DNA of 64,000 bases from Tiliqua scincoides (lineage: Eukaryota; Chordata; Lepidosauria; Squamata; Scincidae), in the NCBI RefSeq assembly GCF_035046505.1, contig NC_089823.1, forward strand, positions 612,767-676,766, given 5' to 3'. The notes under the pieces are model-generated. The model made no database searches and had not been told where the DNA came from. It worked only from the letters and a program-made list of their open reading frames with translations. Positions 1 through 13,580 of this stretch are shown piece by piece. Each line of letters opens with the position of its first letter. The stretch's first letter is position 1. The position numbers and the translations under genes are program-made.

Positions 1-2869
1 TCTTCTTAAGGCTTCAGACCCTAGCCAGAATGTCCAGGTGCCCAGGGTGCTCTGCTGGCAGCGGTGTAGAGAGAGCAGAAAAGGAGGGAGGTGTACTTTC
101 ACGTTGGTACCGAGGGTGTACTTGCCCTCTTGAGTCCTAGGGCTTGGCCTTGAGGGATGTGAAGGGTTAGAGTTAGAGGGGTGTGAAAATGGTGGTGTTT
201 ACTCGGAAGTAAGCTCATTTTGTTCAGTAAGGCTGTGAACCTATCTTACTGGAAACAAACATCTCTAGTGATAGTTCAGCTGATCATGTGCAGAGTGCTT
301 TTCCTCAGAGCTGAGTGACAGTCACCAGTAAAATGTGCTTTGAGGGTTCGGATACCAGGCAAAGAAAGGGGGTTGTTTTTCAAGGCAAAAATTGTGGGGT
401 GGGTTGGGAGAACAGGGGGCTTCTTGCACTTGCCCTACCTCTGAGTTATGTTTCAGAATCTTTGCCTCTCAACTCCCTCAGCCTCCAGGGTCCTGATTGA
501 GAGAATCTCTCTCCCGAGCCAGGCCAGGGCAACTTCTGTCTTCCACTGTGCCTCTTGGGAGTGCCGGGGGAAGCAGCTGGTAAGCCTTCCTGAACTTACA
601 TAGAGGTTGTTTTAGTTTTTCTGAAGCAGCACCACTTAAACCATGCTCATTTCCTCCTCTCCCCACCAGGTCCTTCCCCTCATCTGCCCCAGCAAGTCAC
701 CCATGCCATCTCCCCGCCCTGCAATGCACGCGCCTGTGTTTGTAGGCGCTCCTGTGCAGCAGAGAAGCTCAACTCCTTCAGCCTGGGCTTCTGCCCTACA
801 GTGGGCTGGAGCTCCTTTTTGGCTGGTAGCTGCCTTCTCACAGCCAGAGAGCAGCTAAGCAGTGGCCCCACAGGCCTTTCCAAGCTTAGCAGGGCTCAAA
901 ACGAGCCTTTTCCAGGCTAAATTTAGCCCTGAGGTTGTAAACATGCAGCTCGAGGGGGAGAGGGAGGCAGTTGGGTGAGGGGGGGCTTTGCCGTTCTGCC
1001 TTGGCAGCTCTGTTCATGGGCATTTGGCCCAGCGGGCAGAATTAACCAGGCTTTGATCTGCCAGTTGCTTCGCTACCCCGTTGGAGTCACCCGAATAGCC
1101 GCCTGCTGTGCCCGCTTCAAGCGCCAAGAAGGTCTCTGCTGCCTACAGCGAAGGATAGTTGTGTGTTCTTATAAAGGACCCTGCTGCTGCCAGCACCACC
1201 AAGGGTGACCAGAAATCTCCGAGAGGAACGTGGGTGGGGGATCTGGTGCTAACCTACCGGTAGGAGGCATTTTGCCCCCAGTGTGCTGCAACCTTCAGGC
1301 ACAGAGTAGAAGCTTCCTTTTCGGGTCCTCCCCCCAAGGCTCCTTCTTGGCACTATCTGAGGAGGCCCGGCTTAGCAGCAGACCGTCTGTCTGGGGCGTG
1401 GAGGAACCCTGTGGACTTCCCTAGGGGTTGACCCTCAGGAGCGGAGAATGGTGGGGTCCTGCTGCATCTTGACCGCTCAGCCATTGGACCTCTTGGACTT
1501 CGGAGTCTGGCTGCAAAGAGCAACTTCCAGCTGACAGCTACTCAGGGTAACCTTTGCTTTGCAAGGCTTCTGTTGGCCCTCTGTGCCAAGGGAAGAGCAC
1601 TGGCTGGCACCAGAGGTGGTCTCGGCAAGGGCCGGGCCCCAAATTCAGCTCTGGGGGGCATGTGGGACCAAGGGGCCATTTCGCAGGGAGGAGTGAGGAT
1701 GCAGGGTGCTTGGCAATAATGCGTCTCTTGGTCCTGCCCAGGCTGCATCTGCATCACATCGGAGGGTAACCCAGCAGTGTCTCTTGGTTCAGGGTGTGGG
1801 TGCCAGATTCTGACAGTCGGTCATGATCTGTAATGAACTGGCTTGACTGATTGCCAGGGTTTAGGCCAGTGCTTCTGCTGCAAGTATTTGAATGCTTGGT
1901 TACGAGAGCAGCTTTCTGTTACTTCCTAGGTTTGTGATACAGTATTTTCAGCAACCTGGAATGCTTGTGCAAAATGCCTTGGTTGTCAGCCCAGCTGAGG
2001 CCTAGAAACAGCCAGCAGGAGAAGGGGCAGCTTCCCATTGGGCTGGCCTGGGAACATGCGGAGAGTGGTGCTGGCAACTGGACCCCTGCCCATATCTTCA
2101 GTAATCCTCCTCTGTCCTGTTCTCCATGCGCGTCAACCAATGACTTACTGGCAGTGTTATTTCCCACCTTTTTATTTCCCACGGAGGCTCTGGGGCACTT
2201 GAAACTGCCTTGCATGTGAACTCAGCATCACACAGTCCCAGCAGGGAGCAACAAAGGGCCCTGACCCAACTGTCCACAAGGCAACTTGCCTCCCTTCTCC
2301 CCCCCCCCAGCTGTAGGGAACAAGTGTTCATGCAGCTGCTACTGAGTGGGACTGGCCTGGGGCAAGGCACTTCTGCCAACCTGTTGGGAACTACTAGATA
2401 GGAGGCCCTCTTGCCTGTTTCTGCCCAGCCTGGGAGGTGGCATGCACAGAAGAGGCCTTCTCTCGGAGTGAACAGGGAGTTGAGCCTCTGAGAGGGGCTG
2501 CTGTCTCAGGGCCCCCCTCCCCCAGATCTCTGGTCTCTTACAGGCCAAATCATTCATCGCAGTAGCAGGTGCCTCACACTGGAATTGGTGGAGCACAGGC
2601 CAGGGACCCTCATCCCATCCTTGAGCTCCAGAGGATATGTCCTGGTTTCAGCTCAGCCTTTCTTGCCTTCCACCTCTGAGTGAAGGAGCCAGTGAGCCAC
2701 TGCTGGGTGGGGCTTCTACCTTCTCTGGGTTGTCCTGGAGGGAGCAAAGGTGGGGTAGGGAAGGGGGGCTGAGTGGAGAATTGCTGGCTGGTCCCATCAC
2801 AGGAAAGGGCTGGACTCCTCACTTTAGAAGCATGTGGGGGAGTTCCTTCAGGTGCAAAAATGGTCTCAA
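1..2869. other. no recognised gene or element
   Basis: Moderately GC-rich sequence. No exon with recognisable homology or convincing splice structure was seen on either strand. It could hold 5' non-coding sequence of FHIP1B, but nothing shows it. Confidence 0.4.
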
Positions 2870-3905
2870 CAGTTTCTACCCTGCCTTTCTTACAGCATCT
2901 GAAGCGGCTTAGAACATAATAGAAACTCAATAAAATGATAAACTGTAAAGCAGCCACATAAGATATGATTGTCGCAAACAGAAAAATGCAGCCCAAAGCA
3001 AAGTAGTGAAAACCATGATGATCCCAAAGGTGCCTGCCTCACCAGCAGCGCAGGTGAGCAGCCAGCCTGCCTCTAAAGAACACACATGCACCACACATTC
3101 CCTAGATCGAATTATGAAAAAGAGGCAAGGATGAAAGAGACGAGTTCTAAAACCCCAGGGAGGTCATGGGTGTGTGTCCGTGTCCGTGGTATTGCTACCA
3201 CAGAGAAAGTTCTGCCTCTAGTTGCTAGCCCTTTAACTTCTGCCAGGGCCGCACGTGTAAGAGAACCACCTTACTGAGAACCTCACTAAGGCTGCCTTAT
3301 ATGGATGCAGGCAGACTCCCAGGTACTCTGGTCTTCAGCCATAAAGGACTCTGAAGGCCAAAACCAGCACCCTGAACTGTGCCTGGAAATGAGCCAGCAG
3401 CCAGTGTCAGTGAAGGAGCTGTGGCCCTAGAGAATTGGACCACCAAGCCTCAGAGACTGTGTAGGTCATTACATTTTGTTAATTGCAGCTCGCTGAGAAT
3501 CTTCAAGGCCCCCCCCCCCCACATACAGTATATTGCAGTAATCAAGTCTTGATGTCACCAGGGTGTGGACTGCTGTGGCCAGGTCCAAGCAACTTGGGAA
3601 CAACTGTAAGTGGCATACCAGCTGGAGCTGAACAGAGGCTCCTCAGGCCAGCACTGCTCCCTGGTGAGTTCAGAAGAATTCCCTTGCTGCTTCTGCTAGG
3701 GGTCTGCAGCCCCGTTCTGAGCAAGCTGACAGGCATGTGCCCGTATTGTCCGATTCTGAACCAAGAGGACCTCTGTTTTGTCTGGATTGAATTTCAGCTT
3801 GTTGGTCCACATCCAGTTCCCACCTGCCTCCTGGCCATGCTTGTGGACCTCAGCAGCCTCCCCAGTATTCTCTGGAGAGGAGGGGTAGCACTGCGGGCAA
3901 CTGCA
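2870..3905 (-). mobile_element. decayed L2-like LINE fragment
   Basis: Minus-strand translation near 3770-3840 gives WMWTNKLKFNPDKTEVLLVQ, the reverse-transcriptase segment typical of L2/CR1-group LINEs. Sequence at about 3300-3600 resembles the untranslated part of the same family. Left boundary and continuity are uncertain. Confidence 0.5.
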
Positions 3906-4264
3906 TATTGGTGACATTCCTCCACATCCCCAGAGGACTTTTCTCCGGTGGTCTCTTGAAGATACTAACAGCAAGGGGCTCAGGAAGAACGGGAGTAGGG
4001 AAGGGTGGCAGCCTACCATGTCAGCAGTATGCAGCTGCTCAGAAATCCAACAAAATGCTCAAGATAGCCCTGTGGAGAGGCTTTGGGTAAAGGTTGGGGG
4101 GGGAAACAAGAAAGCCCACATGGTGGCGAGCATCTGCTGTCTTGGTTGCCAGGCTAAGGGGAGGCTGTGGATGAGACTTCCTTAAAACAACTAACATACA
4201 TTATAAGGAATGTGAGGTGGTTCTAATGGGAAACATTAACAGCTGTAGGGAGATGGGCAGCCTA

Positions 4265-5280
4265 ATCCTAACCAATGAAGTGAGTGAAGTGGTGAAGACC
4301 AGTGGTGATTGTGAGGCGCTCCAGAAGAATCTCTCCAGACTGGCAGAATGGGCAGCAAAATGGCAGATGCGTTTCAGTATAAGTAAGTGTAAACTCATGC
4401 ACATTGGGGCAAAAAATCCAAACTTCACATGTAGGCTGATGGGTTCTGAGCTGTCTGTGACAGATTAGGAGAGAGATCTTGGGGTGGTGGTGGACAGGTC
4501 GATGGAAGTGTCGACCCAATGTGCGGCGGCAGTGAAGAAGGCCAATTCTATGCTTGGGATCATTAGGAAGGGTATTGAGAACAAAATGGCTAGTATCATA
4601 ATGCCGTTGTACAAATCGATGGTAAGGCCGCACCTGCAGTATAGTGTCCAGTTCTGGTCGCCACATCTCAAAAAAGACGTAGTGGAAATGGAAAGGTGCA
4701 AAAGAGAGCGACTAAGATGATTACTGGGCTGGGGCACCTTCCTAATGAGGAAAGGCTACGGCGTTTGGGCCTCTTCAGCCTAGAAAAGAGACGCCTGAGG
4801 GGGCACATGATTGAGACATACAAAATTATGCAGGGGATGGACGGTGGATAGAGAGATGCTCTTTACACTCTCACATAACACCAGAACCAGGGGACATCCA
4901 CTAAAATTGAGTGTTGGGAGAGTTAGGACAGACAAAAGAAAATATTTCTCTACCCAGCGTGTGGTTGGTCTGTGGAACTCCATGCCACAGGATGTGGTGA
5001 TGGTGTCTGACCTGGACGCCTTTAAAAGGGGATTGGACAAGTTTCTGGAGGAAAAATCCATTACGGGGTACAAGCCATGATGTGTATGCGCAACCTCCTG
5101 ATTTTAGAAATGGGCTATGTCAGAATGCCAATGCAAGGGAGGGCACCAGGATGCAGGTCTCTTGCTGTCTTGTGTGCTCCTGTGGCATTTGGTGGGCCAC
5201 TGTGTGATACAGGAAGCTGGACTAGATGGGCCCTTGGCCTGATCCATTGGAGCTGTTCTTATGTTCTGATGTTCATTCTT
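4265..5280 (+). mobile_element. CR1 LINE, 5'-truncated
   Basis: Covers the end of the reverse transcriptase through the C-terminal region (SMLGIIRKGIENKMA, HNTRTRGHPLKLSVGRVRTD, FLEEKSITGYKP) and the full 3' UTR, ending tgttcttatgttctgatgttc. The frame is broken several times relative to the copy at 37.7-39.6 kb. Confidence 0.88.
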
Positions 5281-5859
5281 CTGTACTGAAATGCAACAGC
5301 ACCAAAATGGTCTCCACTGTATCCAGCGGGTACAGAGAGGCCACTGGACGTCTCCCCAAGGGAAGAGGGCCATCATCCCACTCCCTGGTGTGAGTCTCAG
5401 CAGCTCCTGTGGGGCTGCTTAGGCTTATGTCAGCATAATCGCTGGCAAAATTTTGGGCAGCCCCAAGTCAGGAAACCAAACCTGGGAAAGTGGATAGGAA
5501 GTTGCAGTAGCCACTGCTGCCATTTCCACCCCCTTCCTGGGCCTGATCTGCTCCCTCCCCCTGTCCTACCCTCTGCTGGCCCACAGTGAGCCTGTCTGCT
5601 CCTTCAGGCACTGGTCTCCAGTTGGCTGCACAGGCCTGTCCACCAGCACCACTTTTTCCTTTCCTCTGTCACAAGGTGCCTTAAGGCACATTTGCAGCTG
5701 TGTGTGCCTGTCTCACTGGCAGCAGCTGGTTTAGGATTGGACCATAATTCAGCCCAGCAGGGGAGCTCCAATATCTTCTTTTGTGTGGAGAATACCCATC
5801 TTCAGAAAAGAAGGAATGAGGGGGAGGGGCCACCCTGGAGCTGATCTTAACTAAGGGGG

Positions 5860-8292
5860 GAATTGGTTGATGAGGTCAGAGTAGTAGGAACTTTAGGGGA
5901 AAATGATTGTAAATTGCTGGAATTCTCAACCTTATGGGAAACAGGCACTGAAACCTGCACTTGGGATTTCAGGAAGCCTGATTTTAACCAGCTCAGAGAA
6001 ATGATGGTAGACTCTTTGAGCAGTGAACTATTGGCAAAGGGGGGCTCAAGATGTGTGGGAGCTCCTAAAGAAGCGCCTGCTGCAGGCGCTGTCAAAAACT
6101 ATTCCTATGAGAGAGAAAAGAGGGAGGCACCTCAAAAAGCCAGGATGGCAGCACAAGTACCTCAGTGGTGAGTTGAGGATTTAAAAAGACATTCATAGGA
6201 AATGGAAGAGGGGACTAATCAGTAGGCAGGTAGTGAGGGTCAGGTATGCTAAAGCTCAGTATAAGCTGAGGCTGGACAAGAAGGTCAAGAGCAACAGAGA
6301 GAAAGAGAGTGCACAAGGAAGAGGAATGAGAGGTTGGGCTTGCTGCTTGAGAAGAATGGCCAATTGGCATCCTTCATGACAGAGAGAAGGCAGAGCTGCT
6401 CAACTTTGCACCCATCTTATCTCAAGAGAAATGCTGGAATTGCCCTTCTTGACCAAGGAATTAAGTCAGGTAGAGGTTAGAAGAGAAGACATTACAGTCC
6501 TAATTGGCAAATTAAAAATCAGTAAGTCACAGGGCCCAGATGGCATCCACCCAAGAGGAATGGTTCTTCAGGAACTGAAGAATGAAGTAGCCGATCTCTT
6601 GACTAAAATGTGCAATTTGTCCCTTGTAACGGCCACAGTGCCAGAGAATTGGAGGATAGCAAATGTCACACCAATCTTTAAAAAAGGAAGGAGGGGGACC
6701 TGGGAAATTACAGGCCGGTCAGCCTAACATCTTTTCCAGGTAAGATGGTGAAATGCCTCAGCAACAGTAGGTTTTACCTCATGAACCTTTTAGAATCCTT
6801 GAAAAGGTGAGCAGGCATGTGGATGCGGGAGAACCCGTGGACATTACGTATCTGAACTTTCAGAAGGCGTTCAACACGGTCCCTCACCAAAGGCTACTGA
6901 GAAAACTCCACAGTCAGGGATTTGGGGCCCAATCCTATCCAACTTTCCAGCACCGGTACAGCTGCAATGCAGCCCGGAGGTAAGGAAACAAATGTTCCCT
7001 TACTATGAGGAGGTTTCTGTGGCTGCCTCCCCACCAAAGGATGCAGCACGCACCCCATTGGCACAGCTTCACTGGCCCTGGAAAATTGGATAGGATTGGA
7101 CCCTTAGAGGGCAGCTTCACTCCTGGATTAGGAATTGGTTGAGGTCCAGGAAGCAGAGAGTGGTTTTCAATGGGCAGTTTTCACAATGGAGTGAGGTGAA
7201 AAGCAGAGTGCCCCAAGGATCTGTCCTGGGATTGGTGCTTTTTAACCTCTTCATAAATGACTTGGAGACAGGCTTGAGCAGTGAGGTGGCTAAGTCTGCA
7301 GACGACACCAAACTTTTCCGAGTGGTGAAGGCTGGAAGTGATTGTGAGGAGCTCCAGAAGGGTCTCTCCAGACTGGCAGAATGGGCAGCAAAATGGCAGG
7401 TGTGTTTCAATGTAAGTAAATGTAAAGTCAGGCACATTGGGGCAAAAAATCAAAACTTCACGTATAGGCTAATGGGTTCTGAGCTGTCTGTGACAGATCA
7501 GGAGAGAGATCTTGGCAGGGGTGGACAAGTCAATGAAAGTGTCGACCCAATGTGCGGCGGCAGTGAAGAAGGCCAATTCTATGCTTGGGATCATTAGAAA
7601 AGGTATTGAGAACAAAACGGCTAATATTATAATGCCGTTGTACAAATCGATGGTCAGGTCACACCTGGAGTATTGTGTCCAGTTCTGGTCACCACATCTC
7701 AAAAAGGACATAGTGGAAATGGAAAAGATGCAGAAGAGAGCAACTAAGATGATTACTGGGCTGGGGCACTTTCCTTATGAGGAAAGGCTACGGCGTTTGG
7801 GCCTCTTCAGCCTAGAAAAGAGACGCCTGAGGGGGGACATGATTGAGACATACAAAATTATGCATGGGAAGGATAAAGTGGAGAGAGAGATGCTCTTTAC
7901 ACTGTCACATAACACCAGGGGACATCCACTAAAATTGAGTGTTGGGAGGGTTAGGACAGACAAAAGAAAATATTTCTCTTCCCAGCGTGTACTTAGTCTG
8001 TGGAACTCTTTGCCACAGGAAGTAGTGATGGCATCTTGTCTGAATGCCTTTAAGAGGGGATTGGACAAATTTCTGAAGTTCATTACGGGTTACAAGTCAT
8101 AGTAGGTCTGTGCAAGCTCTTGGTTTTAGATGCAGGCTGCCTCCAATTGCCAGATGCAGGGGAAGGCACCAGGTCGCAGGTTGTGTCTGTTGTCTTGTGT
8201 GTTCCCTGGGGCATTTGGTTGACCACTGAGATACAGGAAGCTGGACTAGATGGGCCTTTGGCCTGATCCAGCAGGGCTTTTCTGATGTTCTT
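5860..8292 (+). mobile_element. CR1 LINE of an older subfamily, interrupted
   Basis: Holds the post-endonuclease region from about 5860, the start of the RT domain (KSQGPDGIHPR, VPENWRIANVTPIFKKG at about 6520-6690), the RT core (SRVPQGSVLGLVLFN) with SADDTK in place of the usual FADDTK at about 7290, the C-terminus to 8100 and a 3' UTR. A MITE at 6925-7103 interrupts it and several frame breaks are present. Confidence 0.85.
6925..7103. mobile_element. 179-bp MITE, PIF/Harbinger-like
   Basis: The first 26 and last 26 bases are inverted repeats (starting GGGCCCAATCCTATCCAA) with two mismatches. The 3-bp flanks ttg/tta suggest a TWA-type duplication; the CR1 copy at 63.7 kb, lacking the insert, reads aatta at this point. 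A 3-bp flank and GGG terminus fit PIF/Harbinger, but no transposase is present. Confidence 0.72.
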
Positions 8293-10555
8293 AAGAGGAG
8301 GATTCTGCAAATGTGGGTGCTGGATCCTTGGCCCGTGGGTGGGGGGGGGGAATGCGTACATCCCCATGAAGGTGATGGAAACCTAGACGGCTCAGGTCTG
8401 CAGGTCAAGACTGATGGAACTAGTTAAGAACCAGGTAATTTGGGGCAACCCCAAAATTGACTTCAATGAGTTTAAAGTCATTTGGACTGACTGAGCTGCA
8501 TCCTAGAGGGCTAAAAGAAGTTGTGGATGTACTCCTAGGAGTCAGCTCTCACTCCGCGCTTCTTGGAGTTTGCTTGGCCTGAGCTGTAGTGGCCCTGGAG
8601 CTGCGGTCAGTAGCCTGGGGGAACGCCTGGCCCACTGCCTTGTGGGGGAGAGGTAATCAGTGGGTGCTGGATTCTCCCTGTGCTTTCTTGGAAGGGGGAT
8701 TCCCAGAGCATGAGTGCTGTTTTCCACGCTTGGGCTGGGGCGGCTTGCAGATCTCCTGGCCTTCCCCTTCGCAGGGCCTGCCTGCAGTCACTCTACACAT
8801 CTCTGTTTTGGAGGAGGGGTGGAGGATTGCTGGGTGCAGGGTGTGGTTTCCAGGAAGTCTTGTGTCCTGGTGCTTGTCTCTCCAGGAGTGTTGCTGCCTC
8901 AGCCTGGGAGCTGAGCCCAGGCCAGGGGCTTGGAATGTGCCAGAATTTCTGTGGATTGGCAGTTCAAGGCCTGGGCAGGCTCGGCTTCTGCAGGCCACCC
9001 TCCTGCTGCTGTCTTCCCCTTTTAATTCTAGGGCGTGCCTGCTGTGGGTGGAAGGTGAGCAACGGGGGGGGGCATTAAGCAGGAGCTAGGCCTGCCATAT
9101 GGGAACATAGGGCCCTCTGCTCAGGAGGGAGGATCAAAATGTGGCCATGGAACTGGGGAGTCTGAGCTGCCCCCAAGCACTGCCCTTCCCTGCCCTGGCC
9201 TCCTCTGGGCTCCTCCTCCTCTGCTGCTAGAGTGGCTGTTTGTAGGTTGAAGGTGATTCCTGCCAAGGGTGTCTGGACTGACCTGCCTGTGGTGGTCAGT
9301 TGGCATCCCATGGTGGGAAGGGAGGGGAGCTGGCAGGTTTTAACTCTGGGTAGAACTGCGCTGTAGCATGACCCTACCCTGGACCCATTTGCCACGATGA
9401 CCCTTTCCATAGGGCATTTGGATGCAGCCCACCTCTGACCCTGCCTGCTCTGTGGCATCCTCGAGCATCTCCTGCGCAAAAGGCGTGTGCAACTGGGATC
9501 CTGCTGGCTCTCTCCCAGCTGAACAAGCGACTTCTGGTGCAGGGCAGTGGCTGCGGGGCTGAGCTGTGTCTGATTTCTCTGGCTCCTTCTCAAGGTGGTC
9601 TTTGCCAAGTTGCTCTCCTGTGAGGTTCAGTTTCTCCCATCTGCAACATGGGCAGATTGATGCTCCCTCAGCTTGACAGGGTTGTCAGGAGGAGAGAAAA
9701 GAGCATACGCAAGTGCCAGGTGGTGGCCTGAGGTGACCAGGGCAGCCCAGAGCAAAGGCCTCTTGTTTCCTGTAGGAGCCAGTCTGCGAGACCATCCCCA
9801 GGCTCTCCCCTCTCTCCCCCTCTGATCACGCTACACGTCCAGTTCCACCACCCCCTTGGCCCCCCAGAGGTCTCCTGCTTTCCTGGGTGTCTTTGCCCCC
9901 TCCACCTGGAACATCCTCTTGGAACAGCTGCGAGATCCCCCTCAAAGCCACCTCTCCCCCAGCCTTTGGCACCACATCTGAGTCATCGTCGTCGTCGTCC
10001 GTCCCCGTCCCCCCGCCTGCTGCAACTCAACTTCAGCACTTGCAACTGAAGCAGGCCCACATGCTCACCCCCAGGCGATTTTGCCTCAGAACCTCTACCT
10101 TTAGCCAGTGCCTGCATTCTGAGACTGTCTGTTCTGACCTGGGCAGCTGACTGCTTGACTTCTAAAGTGGTCCACCGGCAGCAGGAAGCCCTGAGAGCCA
10201 GCTGTGGTGCTCCTGAATGTTCACTGGTTGGATGCTTCAGCATTTGGGTCAGTTTCCCCTTTCAGAGAACCTGCCATTTGAGAGCAAGTTGCTATTTTTG
10301 TTTCTGGCATTTTTGGTGGGCACTCATTCTTCAGCACCCCGAAATCTCAGTGCCCCACAGGTCTCACCACCCACCTGCACCCTCCATGCACATAGTTCCA
10401 CTGTGGCACTGCTGCCTCTCTTCAGGCACTGCTGCTTGTCGCCTGAATACTCTCAAAAGCAGGGCCATTTGTAGTCACCCCCCCCCCCAAATCTCCAGGT
10501 TTGGTTATGTGTGAATCAATCCAGTTTGGGGGAATGGAGCGCTTTGCTTCATGAG
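8293..10555. other. no recognised gene or element
   Basis: GC-rich single-copy-looking sequence with short open frames only. A (gtc)n run at about 9985-10000 and C-runs near 10480 are the only clear low-complexity features. Confidence 0.4.
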
Positions 10556-10985
10556 TGACTAAGATGATTACGGGGCTGGGGCACCTTCCTTATGAGGAAA
10601 GGCTACAGCGTTTGGGCCTCTTCAGCCTAGAAAAGAGGCGCCTGAGGGGGGACATGATTGAGACATACAAAATTATGCAGGGGATGGACAGAGTGGATAG
10701 AGAGATGCTCTTTACCCTCTCACACAACACCAGAACCAGGGGACATCCACTAAAATTGAGTGTTGGGAGAGTTAGGACAGACAAAAGAAAATATTTCTCT
10801 ACCCAGCGTGTGGTTGGTCTGTGGAACTCCATGCCACAGGATGTGGTGATGGTGTCTGACCTGGACGCCTTTAAAAGGGGATTGGACAAGTTTCTGGAGG
10901 AAAAATCCATTACAGGTTACAAGCCATGATGTGTATGTGCAACCTCCTGATTTTAGAAATGGGGCATGTCAGATGCAAGGGAGGG
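10556..10985 (+). mobile_element. CR1 LINE 3' fragment
   Basis: Starts at [15 protein letters not shown] and runs through HPLKLSVGRVRTD and LEEKSITGYKP into the 3' UTR, where it abuts the 5' part of the next CR1 without the usual tail. Confidence 0.88.
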
Positions 10986-12681
10986 CACCAGCATGCAGGT
11001 CTTTTGCACTCAGGATACTCCTCGGTGGGAGGGGGGTCGGGGGCTTCTTGTAGTGGGGAATTCGATTATTAGAAACATAGAGAGGGCGGTTTGCGATGGA
11101 TGTGAGGACTGCATGGCGACTTGCCTGCCTGGTACGAAGGTTGCGGACATCACTTCTTGTCTAGACAGGCTGGTAGACAGTACTGGGGAGGAGGTAGTGG
11201 TTGTGGTGCATGGTGGCACCAACGACATGGGCAAGTGTAGCGGGGAGGTCCTGGAGGCCAAATTTAGGCTTTTAGGTAGGATAGGAAGCTGAAAGCCAGG
11301 CCCTCAAAGGTAGAGTTCTCTGAAGTGCTACCTGTTCCACGCGCAGGGCCAGCTAGGCAGGCAGAGATCAGAGGTATCAATGTGTGGATAAGACAGTAGT
11401 GTAGGGGGGAGGGATTTAGATTCATTAGGCACTGGGGAAAGTTTTGGGACACGCGGGGCCTATACAAGAGGGACGGGCTTCAGTTGAACCAGAATGGAAC
11501 CAGACTGCTGGCACATAACATTAAAAAGGTGGCAGAGCAGCTTTTAAACTGATCCCTGTGGGAAGGCCGACAGGAGCCAAGGAGCATCCGGTTCGGGACT
11601 CCTCATCCCTCTGGGGAGGGCAGAGGCAGACAAGACAAAGGCAGAGTAGGAGAAGAAATGGGGAATGGTAGCGTGATGGGATGTGATAGATGGTTTGGCT
11701 CAGTGAGAGGATGTGGGGACAAAGGAGTGCATAAGCAGCCCATCCTGGGGCATTCCATGTACAAATGCTTTTATGCGATTGCCCGAAGTCTCCGAGCAAA
11801 GATGGGAGAACTGGACTGTCTGGTGACAAGGGAAAACATTGACATAGTGGGCATAACGGAAACCTGGTGGAATGCGGAGAATCAGTGGGATACCGAAATC
11901 CCGGGCTATAAACTCTACAGGAGGGACAGGCAGGGGCGTGTTGGAGGTGGGGTGGCCGTTTACATTAAGGAAGGGATAGAATCCAGCAAAGTAGAGATTG
12001 AAGGCGGGTCCAACTCCACCGTAGAACCTCCGTGGGTTAAATTACCAGGCCTGTGGAGCAATGCAATACTGGGGGCGTACTATCGTCCTCCAGACCAGAA
12101 ATCGGGAGGAGACCTTGAAATGAGGAAACGGATCAGGGAGGTGACAAGGAGGGACAGGGTTGTAATCATGGGGGACTTCAATTATCCTCATATAGACTGG
12201 GTCAATTTGTGTTCTGGTCACGAAAAGGAGACTGGATTCCTTGACATGCTAAATGACTGTGGCTTAGAGCAGCTAGTCATGGAGCCCACCAGAGGACAGG
12301 TGACTCTGGATTTAATATTGTGCGGTACTAGGGACCTGGTTAGAGATATCAATGTTACGGAGCTTTTGGGGAACAGTGATCATGCTGCGATCTGTTTCGA
12401 CATGCACGTCAGGGGAAGAATACCAGGCAAATCTCTCACAAAAACCCTTGACTTCCGACAAGCGGACTTACCTCAAATGAGGAGGCTGGTTAGAAGGGGG
12501 TTGAAAGGGAAGGTAAAAAGAGTCCAATCTCTCCAGAGTGCATGGAGGCTGCTTAAAACAACAGTAATAGAGGCCCAGCAGATGTGTATACCACAAAGAA
12601 ATAAGGGTTTCACTAAATCCAGGGGAGTGCCCGCATGGCTAACGAGCCAAGTTAGAGAGGCTGTAAAGGGCAGCGAAGCTT

Positions 12682-12747
12682 CATAAGAACAGCCCCACTG
12701 GATCAGGCCCTAGGCCCATCTAGTCCAGCTTCCTGTATCTCACAGCC
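12682..12747 (-). mobile_element. 65-bp CR1 tail nested in CR1 ORF2
   Basis: Only the last 65 or so bases of CR1 in reverse (cataagaacagccccactgg to ctcacagcc), splitting the end of the endonuclease region. The copy at 62.83 kb lacks it and reads straight through (GKKASFCKWKSCPNEEN). Confidence 0.8.
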
Positions 12748-12930
12748 ATCAGACTTCCTTCCAAAAATGGAAGTCTTGCCCTAATGAGAATTAGGAACAT
12801 AATTTATAAAGGAACATAAACTGTGGCAAAAGAAATGTAAGAAGATGATACGGGAGGCCAAGCGGGACTATGAGGAACACATGGCCAGTAACATTAAGGG
12901 GAATAATAAAAGCTTATTTAAATAAGTTAG

Positions 12931-13580
12931 AACATAAGGACAGCCCCACTGGATCAGGCCATAGGCCCATCTAGTCCAGCTTCCTGTAGCTCACAGCGGC
13001 CCACCAAATGCCCCAGGGAGCACACTAGATAACAAGAGACCTCATCCTAGTGCCCTCCCTTGCCTCTGGCCTTCTGACATAGCCCATTTCTAAAATCAGG
13101 AGGTTGCACATACACATCATGGCTTGTACCCCGTAATGGATTTTTCCTCCAGAAACTTGTCCAATCCCCTTTTAAAGGCGTCCAGGCCAGATGCCGACAC
13201 CACATCCTGTGGCAAGGAGTTCTACAGACCAACCATGCGCTGTGTAAAGAAATACAGTATTTTCTCTTGTCTGTTCTAACGCTCCCAACACTCAATTTTA
13301 GTGGATGTCCCCTGGTTCTGGTGTTAAGTGAGAGTGTAAAGAGCATCTCCCTATCCACTCTGTCCATCCTCTGCATAATTTTGTATGTCTCAATCATGTC
13401 CCCCCTCAGGCATCTCTTTTCTAGGCTGAAGAGGCCCAAACGCCGTAGCCTTTCCTCGTAAGGAAGGTGCCCCAGCCCCGTAATCATCTTAGTCACTCTC
13501 TTTTGCACCTTTTCCATTCCCACTATGTCTTTTTTGAGATGCGGTGACCAGAACTGGACACAATACTCCAGGTGTGGCCT
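12931..13580 (-). mobile_element. nested CR1 LINE 3' fragment (inverted)
   Basis: Reverse-strand CR1 tail and C-terminal coding region ([38 protein letters not shown]) placed inside the plus-strand CR1. The host element continues immediately at 13581 with its RT segment. Confidence 0.85.

Noticed and set aside
11658-12686. host endonuclease gene
   Set aside because: It is the CR1 ORF2 endonuclease, in order with ORF1 and RT sequence, and repeated at 61817.
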